A stretch of DNA of 64,000 bases from Hydrogenophaga sp. (GCF_030373225.1 NZ_JAUCZG010000025.1:1-64000), one strand, 5' to 3'; shown: positions 40,515 through 50,200, counted from the first letter of the stretch. Numbers and translations are program-made. Notes: a model not told the origin generated them from the sequence alone.

Positions 40515-42011
40515 ATGAATTTGCGTCGCAACCTGCTGGCGGGGCTGGCCAATTCAGGCTGGTCGGCGCTGGTGGGCTTTGCGGTCGTGCCCTTCTATCT
40601 CAAGTATCTGGGCATGGAAGCCTATGGCTTGATCGGTTTCTTCATGACCGCGCAAGTGATGTTTCAGCTGCTTGACATGGGGATGGCGCCGACCATGAAT
40701 CGTGAGGTCGCACGGTGCTCGGCATCAGGTCAGCTGCGGGATGCCGGCAAGCTGCTGCACACGCTTGCCGTCATCTACTGGTGCGTGGCAATTGTCATCG
40801 GGCTGGTGATTATTTTGCTGGCGCCCTTCATTGCGACACATTGGTTGAAGTCCAAGGACCTGCCAAGTCACACCGTGGTGAACGCGTTGATGTTGATGGG
40901 CCTGGTGGTTGCGTCCCGCTGGCCAATCGGCTTGTACCAAGGCGCGCTGCTCGGCGCACAGCGCATGACTGTCTCCAGCGCGGTGAACATGTCCATGGTG
41001 ACCCTGGGCAGCGTAGGCGCGGTGCTGATCCTGGCATTCGTGTCGCCGACCATAGAAGCATTCTTTGCCTGGCAGGCCTTTGTGGGGTTGGTCTATGCTG
41101 TGACGCTGAGAAAAGTCACCTGGTTGGTCATTGGAGCGTCGGATGCAAACCGGTTTGACACTTCAGAGCTCAAGCGGATCTGGCGCTTCACTGCGGGCAT
41201 GAGTGCCATCGGCCTGACAGGAGTTGTGTTCAGCCAACTCGACAAGATCATCCTCAGCAAAGTGCTCGCCTTGGAAGACTTTGGCCAATACATGTTGGCC
41301 TCGGTCGTGGTGAGCGGGCTCTACGTACTGATCACACCCGTTTTCAACCTCATCTATCCGCGCTTTTCGGCCCTCGTCGCCAAGGGCGATATCGAAGAAC
41401 TGAAAAAGCATTACCACCTCGGCACCCGCCTGCTGGCCTCGATCCTTTTTCCGGCAGCCATGCTGCTGGCGGTTTTTGCAAAGGATATTGTTTATATATG
41501 GACAGGCAATCTCCAAGTTGCGACGAGCACAGCACCTGTGATTGCACTGCTCGCATCGGGATCGGCGCTGCATGGTGTCATGCATTTTCCATACGCGTTG
41601 CAACTCGCATATGGTACGACTCGCCTGTCCTTGACGATTTATCTGGTGCTGATTGTGGTCATGCTCCCCTTGCTCGCCTTCCTTCCGTTGAAGTTCGGCA
41701 CTGTGGGTGGTGGCGCAGCCTGGCTGGTGGTATTGATTTTCTACATGCTGTTCGGAACGTGGTTCATGCACAGACGCTTGCTGCCAGGACAAGCCATCAT
41801 TTGGCTTGGCCGAGATGTCGGCATTCCTTTGCTGCTGTCAGTCACCGTTGGCGTCTGCCTTTTCCAACTCACTTTTGCTGGATTCGACGGTCTCTACGTC
41901 AAGTTTGCCGGGGGGCTCATCCTGATGTTGATTCTTCCACTCGCATCTGCCTTTACATCTGGAGAACTGCGGGGTTACGCTTTTGCAAAAGTTCAAGGCA
42001 GGATCCGCTGA
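40515..42011 (+). CDS. Wzx-type polysaccharide flippase
   Basis: Integral membrane protein of 498 aa with about 12 to 14 hydrophobic helices, in the polysaccharide-transport (MATE/MVF-like) superfamily. It should flip undecaprenyl-linked repeat units to the periplasm. LDMGMAPTMNREVARC near residues 54-70 and the pattern of helices fit Wzx proteins. It starts 6 bases after gmd. The next gene begins 63 bases downstream, in AT-richer DNA. Confidence 0.88.
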   Translation: MNLRRNLLAGLANSGWSALVGFAVVPFYLKYLGMEAYGLIGFFMTAQVMFQLLDMGMAPTMNREVARCSASGQLRDAGKLLHTLAVIYWCVAIVIGLVIILLAPFIATHWLKSKDLPSHTVVNALMLMGLVVASRWPIGLYQGALLGAQRMTVSSAVNMSMVTLGSVGAVLILAFVSPTIEAFFAWQAFVGLVYAVTLRKVTWLVIGASDANRFDTSELKRIWRFTAGMSAIGLTGVVFSQLDKIILSKVLALEDFGQYMLASVVVSGLYVLITPVFNLIYPRFSALVAKGDIEELKKHYHLGTRLLASILFPAAMLLAVFAKDIVYIWTGNLQVATSTAPVIALLASGSALHGVMHFPYALQLAYGTTRLSLTIYLVLIVVMLPLLAFLPLKFGTVGGGAAWLVVLIFYMLFGTWFMHRRLLPGQAIIWLGRDVGIPLLLSVTVGVCLFQLTFAGFDGLYVKFAGGLILMLILPLASAFTSGELRGYAFAKVQGRIR

Positions 42012-42074
42012 ACAATTTGCAGCCGCCTGAACACTTTCAAAACCCGCACTCCATCACTTGAGTTCCAACCAAAC

Positions 42075-43022
42075 ATGACCGTCATCCCGAAATCTATTCG
42101 CCAGCGTCTGAAGCAATATGACTGGCTGTTCTCTTTCTACAAGAGCATGGAGCGCAAACTTCATCATTTCAAGGACTGGTGGGGCACCAAGATTTGGAAA
42201 AAGACCACCGAAGTGACAACACCACTCGGTTTCAAACTGGTCTCCGGTTTTCATCCTGCATATCAGCAAATGCGAACCGGTGAGTTCGAGGTGGAGGAAA
42301 CAAGGATCATCAAAAGGATGCTGAAACAGGTTCAAGTGTTTGTTGATGTCGGTGCGAACCTCGGGTACTACACCTGCTTGGCCTCACAGCACGGAAGATC
42401 AGTGCTTGCCTTTGAGCCGCAGCAGCAGAATCTCAAGTGTCTGATGCAAAACTTAACGGTAAATGGCTATCAGGATGGGGTGGAAATTTTCCCGCTCGCA
42501 CTCAGCGACAAGCCTGGCCTACTAACTCTGTATGGAGCCAGCGGACCATCCGCCTCCCTAATCAAGGGGTGGGCTGGGTATTCTTCCAAGCACAGCCAGC
42601 AAATACCAGTTTCAACACTTGACAATATTCTCGGTTCGCGATTTGAAGGAGAGCGAATTTTTATCAAGATCGATGTAGAGGGTGCGGAATATCAGGTGTT
42701 GAGTGGGGCGCATCTGACACTTGATCGCAAAGTCAAGCCGATATGGCTCCTTGAAGTCTGCTTGGAAGAATTCCATCCATCCGGCTTCAACCCTGACTAT
42801 CAGAAGATATTCGACTTGTTTTTCGATCGCGGCTATGCAGTTTATACCGCCACCGAACCACCAACTCCAGTGAATCGACAGAGTATCTTGAACTGGGTTG
42901 AGCAGAAATCAAACCGGCGAAGTACCTTCAATTACGTGTTTGTCGATGAATCACTTGAACCAGAGCTCATGCATGTTGCATTAGATGATTTGGAAAACGG
43001 ACATGCACCCGTGCGTATGTAG
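42075..43022 (+). CDS. FkbM-family methyltransferase
   Basis: SAM-dependent methyltransferase of 315 aa. Motif I is DVGANLGYYT at 91-100, followed by FEPQ at 113-116 and a later IKIDVEGAEYQVL, all hallmarks of the FkbM O-methyltransferase family. It presumably methylates a sugar of the surface glycan. The gene is AT-richer than the rest of the locus and is the first of three such genes. Confidence 0.87.
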   Translation: MTVIPKSIRQRLKQYDWLFSFYKSMERKLHHFKDWWGTKIWKKTTEVTTPLGFKLVSGFHPAYQQMRTGEFEVEETRIIKRMLKQVQVFVDVGANLGYYTCLASQHGRSVLAFEPQQQNLKCLMQNLTVNGYQDGVEIFPLALSDKPGLLTLYGASGPSASLIKGWAGYSSKHSQQIPVSTLDNILGSRFEGERIFIKIDVEGAEYQVLSGAHLTLDRKVKPIWLLEVCLEEFHPSGFNPDYQKIFDLFFDRGYAVYTATEPPTPVNRQSILNWVEQKSNRRSTFNYVFVDESLEPELMHVALDDLENGHAPVRM

Positions 43023-43061
43023 CCCGCAGCGAAAAATCAGAACCCGAAAAGAGAGTGCAAC

Positions 43062-43910
43062 TTGATCAAAAAATTGTTCCACTTCATGCTCGATCTTAGA
43101 GATCGGCAGCAAATGGCGATCGCTGTTGGTAAGGGAGCCGCCATGATGCAAGGCCGTCGAATCGACATGACGCGCCCGGCGACTTGGGAGTTTTCTGCCT
43201 TCAGTCAGAATGGAGAAGATGGAGTCCTTGATGTACTACGAAAAGAGCTAACAGATTCCAACCGATATTTTGTTGAAATTGGCTCCGCTGACGGAATGCA
43301 AAATAACTCCTCTTGGTTGGTCGTTGCAGAACAGTATGCCGGTTTAATGGTTGAAGGCAATTCAAAATTGGTTGATCGCGCCAAGAGGTTGATTCCCCAT
43401 TATAGTGTTGGCGCCGAATGTGTGAATATGTTCGTCAACTCCAACAGTATCAAAGCACTCAAAGACTTGGCATTGCACAGCGATCCAGACGTCTTTTCAC
43501 TGGATATCGACGGAATTGACTATTACGTGGCTGAAGCGGTATTCGATGCCGGGTTTCGGCCCAAAATTTTTGTGGTCGAGTACAACTCTGCGTTTGGTCC
43601 GGAACGCAGCATAACGATTCCCTACAAAGAAAATTTCTCATTTGGCCAAGAACATCCAACACGTCTTTACTATGGTGTTTCCATCTCTGCATGGCGAAAG
43701 TTTTTTGATAAGCAGGGCTATCGCTTTGTCACGGTTGACTCCAAGGGTGTCAATGCCTTTTTTGTCAACCCAAACAGCTTCGATGCTTCGTTTCTGAATG
43801 CTGTTGCCGGATCTTCATTTGCTGAAAATCTCTACCAGCTCAGAAAGTTTCGTGGCGCTTTTTCGGAGCAGTTCAAACTCATTGCAGACCAAAGGTTCGT
43901 TGATGTCTGA
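43062..43910 (+). CDS. Uncharacterised FkbM-like protein of the polysaccharide locus
   Basis: Protein of 282 aa whose family I am not sure of. FVEIGSADG at 70-78, MVEGN at 96-100 and FSLDIDGIDYYV resemble the SAM-binding and central motifs of FkbM-type methyltransferases, but the spacing is unusual. The start is a TTG (43062) with a GAGAG upstream; an ATG eight codons later is the alternative. Base composition is about 43-48% GC. It overlaps the following glycosyltransferase by 8 bases. Confidence 0.6.
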   Translation: MIKKLFHFMLDLRDRQQMAIAVGKGAAMMQGRRIDMTRPATWEFSAFSQNGEDGVLDVLRKELTDSNRYFVEIGSADGMQNNSSWLVVAEQYAGLMVEGNSKLVDRAKRLIPHYSVGAECVNMFVNSNSIKALKDLALHSDPDVFSLDIDGIDYYVAEAVFDAGFRPKIFVVEYNSAFGPERSITIPYKENFSFGQEHPTRLYYGVSISAWRKFFDKQGYRFVTVDSKGVNAFFVNPNSFDASFLNAVAGSSFAENLYQLRKFRGAFSEQFKLIADQRFVDV

Positions 43911-44970
43911 GGATACATTTTCACAATCTCTTTTGGAAGCGACTCCGGAACGCCCAGTTTTGAGGCTTTCCATCTGCATGACCACCTACAACCGCGGTCG
44001 TTTCATCGGTGAAACACTGGATTCAATACTTCCACAACTGGGGCCCGAGGTCGAGTTGATTGTGGTGGATGGCGCCTCACCAGACAACACGGAGCAGGTC
44101 ATGGCAAATTACGTTTCGAGGTATCCATCAATTCAGTATTTCAGACAGGCGGAGAACTCGGGCGTTGACAAGGACTACGACAAGGCGGTGGCCTACGCGT
44201 CCGGAGAATACTGCTGGTTGATGACCGATGATGACCTTCTGAAGGAGGGAGCCATTTCGTCTGTTCTGGATGCTCTCTTGGAATTTCCTGACCTTGTGGT
44301 TGCCAATTCCGAACTGAGAACTGTAGACATGTGCAATGTTCTGGCAACAGGGCTGCTCTCGCGTTCCGGCAACGAACGTTATGACGGGAGTGAAACCGAA
44401 CGCCTATTCGTTGAGGTTGGAAGGTACCTATCTTTCATTGGAGGAGTTGTCATCAAACGCAGCCTATGGTTGGAGCGAGATCGATCCACCTACTACGGCA
44501 GCCTGTTTATTCATGTGGGCGTCATATTTCAAAAACCTTTGTCCTTGGTACTCGTCATTCGTGAGCCGCTTATTGCCATTCGTTACGGCAATGCGATGTG
44601 GACAGCGCGCGGTTTCGAGATCTGGATGTTCAAATGGCCGGGGTTGATCTGGTCTTTCAAGGACTATTCTGAAGAGGCGAAGTCCATGGTTTCGGCACGT
44701 GAGCCTTGGCACGTGAAGACCCGGGTACTCCTCTACAGGGCATTGGGTGGCTACGGACCCAGCGAATACGAACGGTTCATAGCACCCAAAGTCTCTGGCT
44801 TCATGCGATTCATCTACTCGGCCATCGCTTGGTTGCCTGCATCCCTGCTGAATTCGCTGGCAAGCATTTACTGCGCCTTCATCAACAAGAGGGCTCGCTC
44901 AGATCTTTACGATCTTTCGCGAAGCAAGCACGCCACTTGGCTGAGTCGTCATCTGGCACGTTCGTTGTAA
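43903..44970 (+). CDS. Family 2 glycosyltransferase
   Basis: GT-A-fold glycosyltransferase of 355 aa. The N-terminal LSICMTTYNRGRF (22-34), VVDGASPDNT (54-63) and the metal-binding TDDD (108-111) are typical of GT2. The C-terminal part contains a hydrophobic segment (FIYSAIAWLPASLLNSLASIYCAF) that may associate with the membrane. AAAGG precedes the ATG at 43903, inside the end of the previous gene. Sugar specificity is unknown. Confidence 0.9.
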   Translation: MSEDTFSQSLLEATPERPVLRLSICMTTYNRGRFIGETLDSILPQLGPEVELIVVDGASPDNTEQVMANYVSRYPSIQYFRQAENSGVDKDYDKAVAYASGEYCWLMTDDDLLKEGAISSVLDALLEFPDLVVANSELRTVDMCNVLATGLLSRSGNERYDGSETERLFVEVGRYLSFIGGVVIKRSLWLERDRSTYYGSLFIHVGVIFQKPLSLVLVIREPLIAIRYGNAMWTARGFEIWMFKWPGLIWSFKDYSEEAKSMVSAREPWHVKTRVLLYRALGGYGPSEYERFIAPKVSGFMRFIYSAIAWLPASLLNSLASIYCAFINKRARSDLYDLSRSKHATWLSRHLARSL

Positions 44971-44977
44971 CTGCACT

Positions 44978-45949
44978 ATGTCAACTGCGCTGATTACCGG
45001 TGTGAGCGGCCAGGATGGTTCCTACCTTGCCGAGCAACTGATCGCAAAGGGCTACCGGGTGCTGGGTGGCGTGCGCGATGTTTCGCGCGCAAGCGATGCC
45101 CTCCCAATGAACCTGCGTGAGGGGGTGGAGCTCGTCGCATGGGACATGAGCGATCTCTCTGCGCTGCAGGAAGTCATCGCCACCACAAAGCCGACCGAGA
45201 TTTACAACTTTGCGGCCTATGCCAGCGGCGCTGCAATGTTCGAAGATCCCCTGGGAATGGCAGAAGTCAACGGCGTTGCGGTGACCCGGATTTTGGAGGC
45301 GATCAGGGCAGTCAATCCCAAGATCAAGTTCTGTCAGGCATCCAGTCGCGAGATCTTCGGAGAAGCACTCGAAAGCCCTCAAACCGAATCGACTCCCCCG
45401 AGCCCCAGGAGCCCATACGGCGCAGCCAAGCTCTATGCAGACGCCATGATCCGCATCTACCGGCACAGATATGGCATGTACGCTTGCTCGGCCATTTTGT
45501 TCAACCACGAGAGCCCGCGTCGCAGCGTCGATTTCGTGACGCGCAAGATCTCGCGCGAAGCCGCCAGGATCAAGCTGGGCCTCTCTCAGGAACTGCATCT
45601 GGGGAATCTGGACACCCAGCGAGATTGGGGGTTTGCCGGCGACTACGTGCATGCCATGTGGCTGATGATGCAGAAGGGCGAGCCTGAAGACTATGTGGTG
45701 GCCACCGGCGTGGCCCACTCGGTGCGCGAATTTTGCGACCAGGCATTCGCGCACGTGGGTCTTGACTATCGCGACCACGTGCGGGAGGACGCAGCGTCCT
45801 ACAGACCATCTGAGCCAGCTCCGCTGGTGGGATCACCCGCCAAAGCTTGGAGAAACCTGGGCTGGAAACCAGAAGTGAGCTTTCCCGAGCTTGTCCACAT
45901 GATGGTGGATTCGGATCTGCGCGATTTGCGTTTCTCGATGAACAACTGA
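44978..45949 (+). CDS. GDP-mannose 4,6-dehydratase-like SDR (Gmd paralogue)
   Basis: Extended SDR of 323 aa closely resembling Gmd but 39 residues shorter. GxxGxxG is at 8-14. The catalytic positions read SSREIFG (S123, E125) with Y147 and K151 in SPYGAAK. The NADP region KRRASMF of Gmd is replaced by GVRDVSRAS. It could be a second dehydratase, or an Rmd-type 4-reductase acting on the Gmd product; the retained Glu125 leaves dehydratase chemistry possible. The adjacent C-methyltransferase suggests it feeds a branched deoxysugar. Confidence 0.8.
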   Translation: MSTALITGVSGQDGSYLAEQLIAKGYRVLGGVRDVSRASDALPMNLREGVELVAWDMSDLSALQEVIATTKPTEIYNFAAYASGAAMFEDPLGMAEVNGVAVTRILEAIRAVNPKIKFCQASSREIFGEALESPQTESTPPSPRSPYGAAKLYADAMIRIYRHRYGMYACSAILFNHESPRRSVDFVTRKISREAARIKLGLSQELHLGNLDTQRDWGFAGDYVHAMWLMMQKGEPEDYVVATGVAHSVREFCDQAFAHVGLDYRDHVREDAASYRPSEPAPLVGSPAKAWRNLGWKPEVSFPELVHMMVDSDLRDLRFSMNN

Positions 45950-45955
45950 ACGAAC

Positions 45956-47191
45956 ATGACTTACCAGAAAACTGATCGGTGCCGGATCTGCGGCAATCAC
46001 CAACTCGAACGTGTTCTGAATCTGGGCGAACAAATGCTCACCGGCGTCTTCCCTCGCGAGAAGGGTGCCGATGTCACTCGGGGCCCTTTGCACCTCGTCA
46101 AATGCACCGGCGACGGCGACGTGTGCGGGCTGCTTCAGATGGAGCACTCGTACGACTTGGGCGAGATGTACGGCGAGAACTATGGCTACCGCTCGGGTCT
46201 CAACGCCAGCATGGTTGCCCACTTGCACAACAAGGTGAAGCGCATCATGGGCCTGGTGGAACTGCGCGATGGCGATCTGGTGATCGACATCGGCAGCAAC
46301 GACAGCACCACGCTACGGGCGTATCCAGCCGATGGCCTGTCGCTGGTGGGCGTGGACCCCACCGGGGTCAAGTTCCATTCGTACTACCCGGCACACGTTC
46401 AGCTGATTCCGGATTTCTTTTCTTCGAAGTTGATTGAAGCGCGCTTCCCCGGGAAGAAGGCGAAGGTGGTCACCTCGTTCTCGATGTTCTATGACCTGGA
46501 AGATCCCATGGGATTCATGCAGCAGGTCTTCGATGTCTTGGCCGACGACGGCGTTTGGGTGTTCGAGCAAAGCTACATGCCCACCATGCTGGCCACCAAC
46601 TCTTACGACACGGTATGCCATGAGCACCTGGAGTTCTACGCGCTGCGCCAGATCAAATGGATGACCGACCGAGTGGGATTCAAGATCATTGACGTCGAGT
46701 TCAACGATGTGAACGGTGGCAGCTTTTCAGTCACGGTATCCAAGGCTCACGGCGACACGTCGGTGCTGCCTGCGGTGCAGGCCATTCTGAATGACGAGCG
46801 CGCACGGGGACTGGACACCTTGCAACCCTTCCGGGATTTTTCCGATCGAGTGGAGGCATCCCGCAGAGAACTGCTGGCCTTCCTGACCGAGGCGCGAATG
46901 CAGGGCAAGCGCGTGGCAGTGCTCGGCGCATCGACCAAAGGCAACGTTCTACTGCAGTATTGCGAAATCACCACGGCCGACGTGGAATGCGTGGGCGAGG
47001 TGAATGCAGAGAAATTCGGCTGCTTCACCCCGGGCACATGGCTTCCCATTGTCAATGAGAACGACCTGCTGACCAACGAGCCTGACTACCTCTTGGTACT
47101 CCCATGGCACTTCCGGAAGTTCTTCATCGAGAACCGGAAATGGAAAACAGCCAAGCTGGTATTTCCCTTGCCGCGCCTGGAAGTGGTCTGA
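45956..47191 (+). CDS. Nucleotide-sugar C-methyltransferase
   Basis: Protein of 411 aa with the three-part architecture of sugar C-methyltransferases such as TylC3 and NovU: an N-terminal zinc-binding domain (C9, C12, C50, C57), a SAM-binding Rossmann domain (DIGSND at 111-116, preceded by the hallmark YGYRSGLNASMVAHL), and a C-terminal domain with VAVLGASTKGN. These enzymes methylate a ring carbon of a keto-deoxysugar nucleotide. It is 6 bases downstream of the gmd paralogue, so a branched deoxysugar made from a 4-keto intermediate is the natural inference. Confidence 0.9.
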   Translation: MTYQKTDRCRICGNHQLERVLNLGEQMLTGVFPREKGADVTRGPLHLVKCTGDGDVCGLLQMEHSYDLGEMYGENYGYRSGLNASMVAHLHNKVKRIMGLVELRDGDLVIDIGSNDSTTLRAYPADGLSLVGVDPTGVKFHSYYPAHVQLIPDFFSSKLIEARFPGKKAKVVTSFSMFYDLEDPMGFMQQVFDVLADDGVWVFEQSYMPTMLATNSYDTVCHEHLEFYALRQIKWMTDRVGFKIIDVEFNDVNGGSFSVTVSKAHGDTSVLPAVQAILNDERARGLDTLQPFRDFSDRVEASRRELLAFLTEARMQGKRVAVLGASTKGNVLLQYCEITTADVECVGEVNAEKFGCFTPGTWLPIVNENDLLTNEPDYLLVLPWHFRKFFIENRKWKTAKLVFPLPRLEVV

Positions 47192-47230
47192 CCGGACGCC
47201 CAACAACGCATTGCAGAAGCGGGATCCTCC

Positions 47231-48016
47231 ATGTCCATCCGAACATTGCGCCAGGCCGTCAAGCGACACCTGCCGCAGCCCATCAAGAGCCTGCTCGTCG
47301 CGATCAAGTACCGTGGCGCGCAACTGCCTGAAGCCGAGGTGTACTGCGCGCGCCTCAAAGGCAAGCTCGGGCTCGAAATCGGCGGCCCCAGCACGCTGTT
47401 TGCCACGCAGTTACCCGTCTACCAGCTCGTTCGGCAGCTGGACGGCGTCAATTTCTCTGCCAGCACGATCTGGGAAGGTGACTTGGAGGCGGGCAACACC
47501 TTTCGCTTTCATGGCTGGAAAAAGGGGCGGCAGTTCGTGGCCGATGCCACCGACCTTTCCCAGATTGGTTCTGAGTCCTACGATTTTCTTCTCTCATCGA
47601 ATTGCCTCGAACATGTCGCCAATCCGCTGAAAGCCATGAGTGAGTGGGTTCGCGTGGTGAAACGCAATGGTCACTTGCTGCTCGCTCTGCCCAACAAAGC
47701 AGCCAACTTCGATCACCGCAGACCCGTGACATCGTTTCAACATCTGCTGGAGGACTTCCATAAAGATGTTGGTGAGGACGATCTGACGCATCTCGACGAA
47801 ATTCTCCGTCTCCACGATCTGTCGATGGATCCTCCAGCCGGGACTCGCGAGTCTTTCCAAAGGCGAAGTCTGGACAACGTCCACAATCGCACGCTGCATC
47901 ACCATGTGTTTGATCGCGAATTGATCGGCAAGATATTCGAACATGCCGGTCTCGACGTGATCGCCCAGCAGGAAACGCCCACAGACCACATCGCTTTCGG
48001 CGTGAAACGGAGCTGA
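47231..48016 (+). CDS. Class I SAM-dependent methyltransferase
   Basis: Protein of 261 aa. GLEIGGPS at 47-54 resembles motif I, and SSNCLEHVANPLKAMSEWVRVVKRNGHLLLALP resembles motifs II and III of Methyltransf_11-type enzymes. The C-terminal half carries many His and Asp residues. It probably O-methylates a sugar of the glycan. It is separated by 39 bases from the C-methyltransferase. Confidence 0.85.
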   Translation: MSIRTLRQAVKRHLPQPIKSLLVAIKYRGAQLPEAEVYCARLKGKLGLEIGGPSTLFATQLPVYQLVRQLDGVNFSASTIWEGDLEAGNTFRFHGWKKGRQFVADATDLSQIGSESYDFLLSSNCLEHVANPLKAMSEWVRVVKRNGHLLLALPNKAANFDHRRPVTSFQHLLEDFHKDVGEDDLTHLDEILRLHDLSMDPPAGTRESFQRRSLDNVHNRTLHHHVFDRELIGKIFEHAGLDVIAQQETPTDHIAFGVKRS

Positions 48017-48042
48017 GCCCGACCCCGGGTTCATCCAGCAGC

Positions 48043-49311
48043 GTGGCCATCTCTTCCCTGATCAAGTTCTCCATGGCGGCCTTGATGATGATGATCTTCA
48101 TCATTCCTCAGTCGTTCTTTTGGCTCAAGCTGCCATTCTTGTGCGCGGTGCTTGCCTGGATGCTGGTGGTGGGAATTCACGACCACTGGAAAATCAGGTC
48201 CAGTGCATTTCTTCCCTATTACCTCATCTTTTGTCTTCTGACCGTCACATGGTGCATTGTGGGCTTGGTGAGAGTGAATCCGGAAATCGCCGTCCTGGAG
48301 GCGCTGCGCGTTTATGTGGTCTACATGGGCATCTTTTGTGCGCTCGGCATTTACGTATCGAATCTGGAGTACCAGGCCTATGTAGACCGAGTGGTCATCG
48401 CCGGCGCTTTCGGCATTGGCGCGGTGGCGTTGTATGCCTTGCTGGATCACATCCTCCAGCTCGGCTGGCTTCCCCAGTCGATCAAGGACGACATGTATCT
48501 CCAGGTCGGCCTGCACCAAGGTTATGTGCAGATGAACAACGTCAACATCGGCATTTTGACTTTCATCGTTCCCTATCTGCTGAGCAGAGTGCTGATGGGA
48601 GAACAAGACGAACAACGGGGATGGATGCTGCTGGGGCTTGCGGTTGCGGTGGTGTCTGCCGTGCTGGCCTCCCGGCGCGTGGTGCTGGTGCTTCTGGTCA
48701 TCACGCCCCTGCTGGCCTTCGGGCTCACCGTGTTGGCCGGCCAGGCAAATCAGCGGCATTTGCGACGGTTCACGCAGTTCTACACCCTCCCTTTGTTGAT
48801 CGCAGGGGCCGGCAGCCTGCTGGTGATCTACGGTGGGTTCGATTTCCTGGATGGCTTCTCGGGGCGCCTGGCAAGTGCTTTCACCACCGACGCCGACGCC
48901 CCCAGACCACAGCAGCACGCTGCCTTGATGGCGGCCTTTACCGACAACTATTTCTGGGGGTCGGGCTTTGGCGGGCTCACGTCGGTGATCCGCTCAGATG
49001 AAAGACCCTGGACATTCGAATTGACGTATTCCCGGTTGCTGTTCAACGCAGGCCTTGTGGGCATGGGCATCCTTCTGCTTTTCTTCTGCACCTACCTGTT
49101 CCTGACGCTGCGCAAGATCAGGCACAGTGCCCACGCATCCATCCTTGTGTCATTGCTGACCGGCTTTCTCACGGTCCTGATTGCCACAGCGTCGAACCCC
49201 TACCTTTCATCTTTCGACTTCCTGTTTGCACTGTCGATCATTCCGCTCATTCTGAACACAACAGACCGGCCCCATCAACGATCTGCGGTTGACGAAGGGG
49301 CCACGCAGTGA
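48043..49311 (+). CDS. Wzy-type O-antigen polymerase/ligase-like membrane protein
   Basis: Integral membrane protein of 422 aa with about ten or more hydrophobic helices. A large loop near residues 275-330 is followed by WGSGFGGLTSV and YSRLLFNAGLVGMG, as in Wzy/WaaL-like proteins. It should polymerise undecaprenyl-linked repeat units, consistent with the Wzx and Wzz genes nearby. The frame opens with GTG at 48043; the ATG ten codons later is also possible. Its stop overlaps the next GTG start (GTGA). Confidence 0.85.
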   Translation: MAISSLIKFSMAALMMMIFIIPQSFFWLKLPFLCAVLAWMLVVGIHDHWKIRSSAFLPYYLIFCLLTVTWCIVGLVRVNPEIAVLEALRVYVVYMGIFCALGIYVSNLEYQAYVDRVVIAGAFGIGAVALYALLDHILQLGWLPQSIKDDMYLQVGLHQGYVQMNNVNIGILTFIVPYLLSRVLMGEQDEQRGWMLLGLAVAVVSAVLASRRVVLVLLVITPLLAFGLTVLAGQANQRHLRRFTQFYTLPLLIAGAGSLLVIYGGFDFLDGFSGRLASAFTTDADAPRPQQHAALMAAFTDNYFWGSGFGGLTSVIRSDERPWTFELTYSRLLFNAGLVGMGILLLFFCTYLFLTLRKIRHSAHASILVSLLTGFLTVLIATASNPYLSSFDFLFALSIIPLILNTTDRPHQRSAVDEGATQ

Positions 49312-50189
49312 CCACGACCCGAAAGGTGGCAGCCGTCGTCACGACCTTCCACGGCGGGGATGGCCTTCGGTCCCACCTCGAGAGAATCGCCGATCAAGTG
49401 GAGGTGGTGATCATCGTGGACGATTCTGGAGACCCCTTGAGGAACGATGCCATCACGTTCACTGGCATGGAAAAGACGATCGTCTTGCGAAACGAAGACA
49501 ACCTCGGAATCGCCGCCGCGTTGAACCGGGGTATTGCGCGAGCGGGTGCGATGGGATGTGACTGGATCATCACGCTGGACGACGACACCCTTGTTTCCAG
49601 AACCTACCTGGACGACGTCTTCAGCTTTGTTCAGACAGGCGCTCAACCCACCGCGGGGCTCATCGCCTGCTCGCGCGAAGGCAGCGTCCCGTCCTCCCAG
49701 GGAGATCCGGCTGGTTACAAGATCAAACGCACCCTGATCACCTCCGGCTGCGTGTTCGAGTTCCGCACGTTTCAGGAGATTGGGGGGTTCGACGAAGACT
49801 TGTTTATCGACCTGGTGGACTTCGACTTCTGCACCAAGCTGAGACAATCTGGTCGAACCTTGGTGCTGTTGAACAAGACGGGCATGGCCCATCGGGTGGG
49901 GAACGCCCGAAAAGTCTGTTTGTTGGGCGTGGCCATCGTGATCTATAACCATGCGCCGTTCAGGCTCCACTATCAGGTGCGCAATGTGTTCCTTTTCGCG
50001 AGGAAACATCTCGCCTTCGACCCGGTGCTCAGTCTCTATCTCTTGCTCGACGCTATCCGGTTACCGCTCAAGGCGCTCTTGTTCGAGCCGCAAAAACGCG
50101 CCCGGCTTTTCTATGTGTGCACCGGCCTGCAGGACGGGCTTCTGGGTCGAGGCGGGCGGCTGACTCGCAGGTTTGTAGAGTCTTCCTGA
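49308..50189 (+). CDS. Family 2 glycosyltransferase, rhamnosyltransferase-like
   Basis: GT-A protein of 293 aa. VVTTFHGGDGL at the start, NEDNLGIAAALNRGI near 62-76, the catalytic DDD at 91-93 and GGFDEDLFIDLVDFDFC resemble RfbF/WbbL-type rhamnosyltransferases. dTDP-L-rhamnose is made by the locus, so it is a candidate rhamnosyltransferase. It starts with GTG overlapping the polymerase stop. Confidence 0.88.
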   Translation: MTTTRKVAAVVTTFHGGDGLRSHLERIADQVEVVIIVDDSGDPLRNDAITFTGMEKTIVLRNEDNLGIAAALNRGIARAGAMGCDWIITLDDDTLVSRTYLDDVFSFVQTGAQPTAGLIACSREGSVPSSQGDPAGYKIKRTLITSGCVFEFRTFQEIGGFDEDLFIDLVDFDFCTKLRQSGRTLVLLNKTGMAHRVGNARKVCLLGVAIVIYNHAPFRLHYQVRNVFLFARKHLAFDPVLSLYLLLDAIRLPLKALLFEPQKRARLFYVCTGLQDGLLGRGGRLTRRFVESS

Positions 50190-50200
50190 GAATGCCAGCC

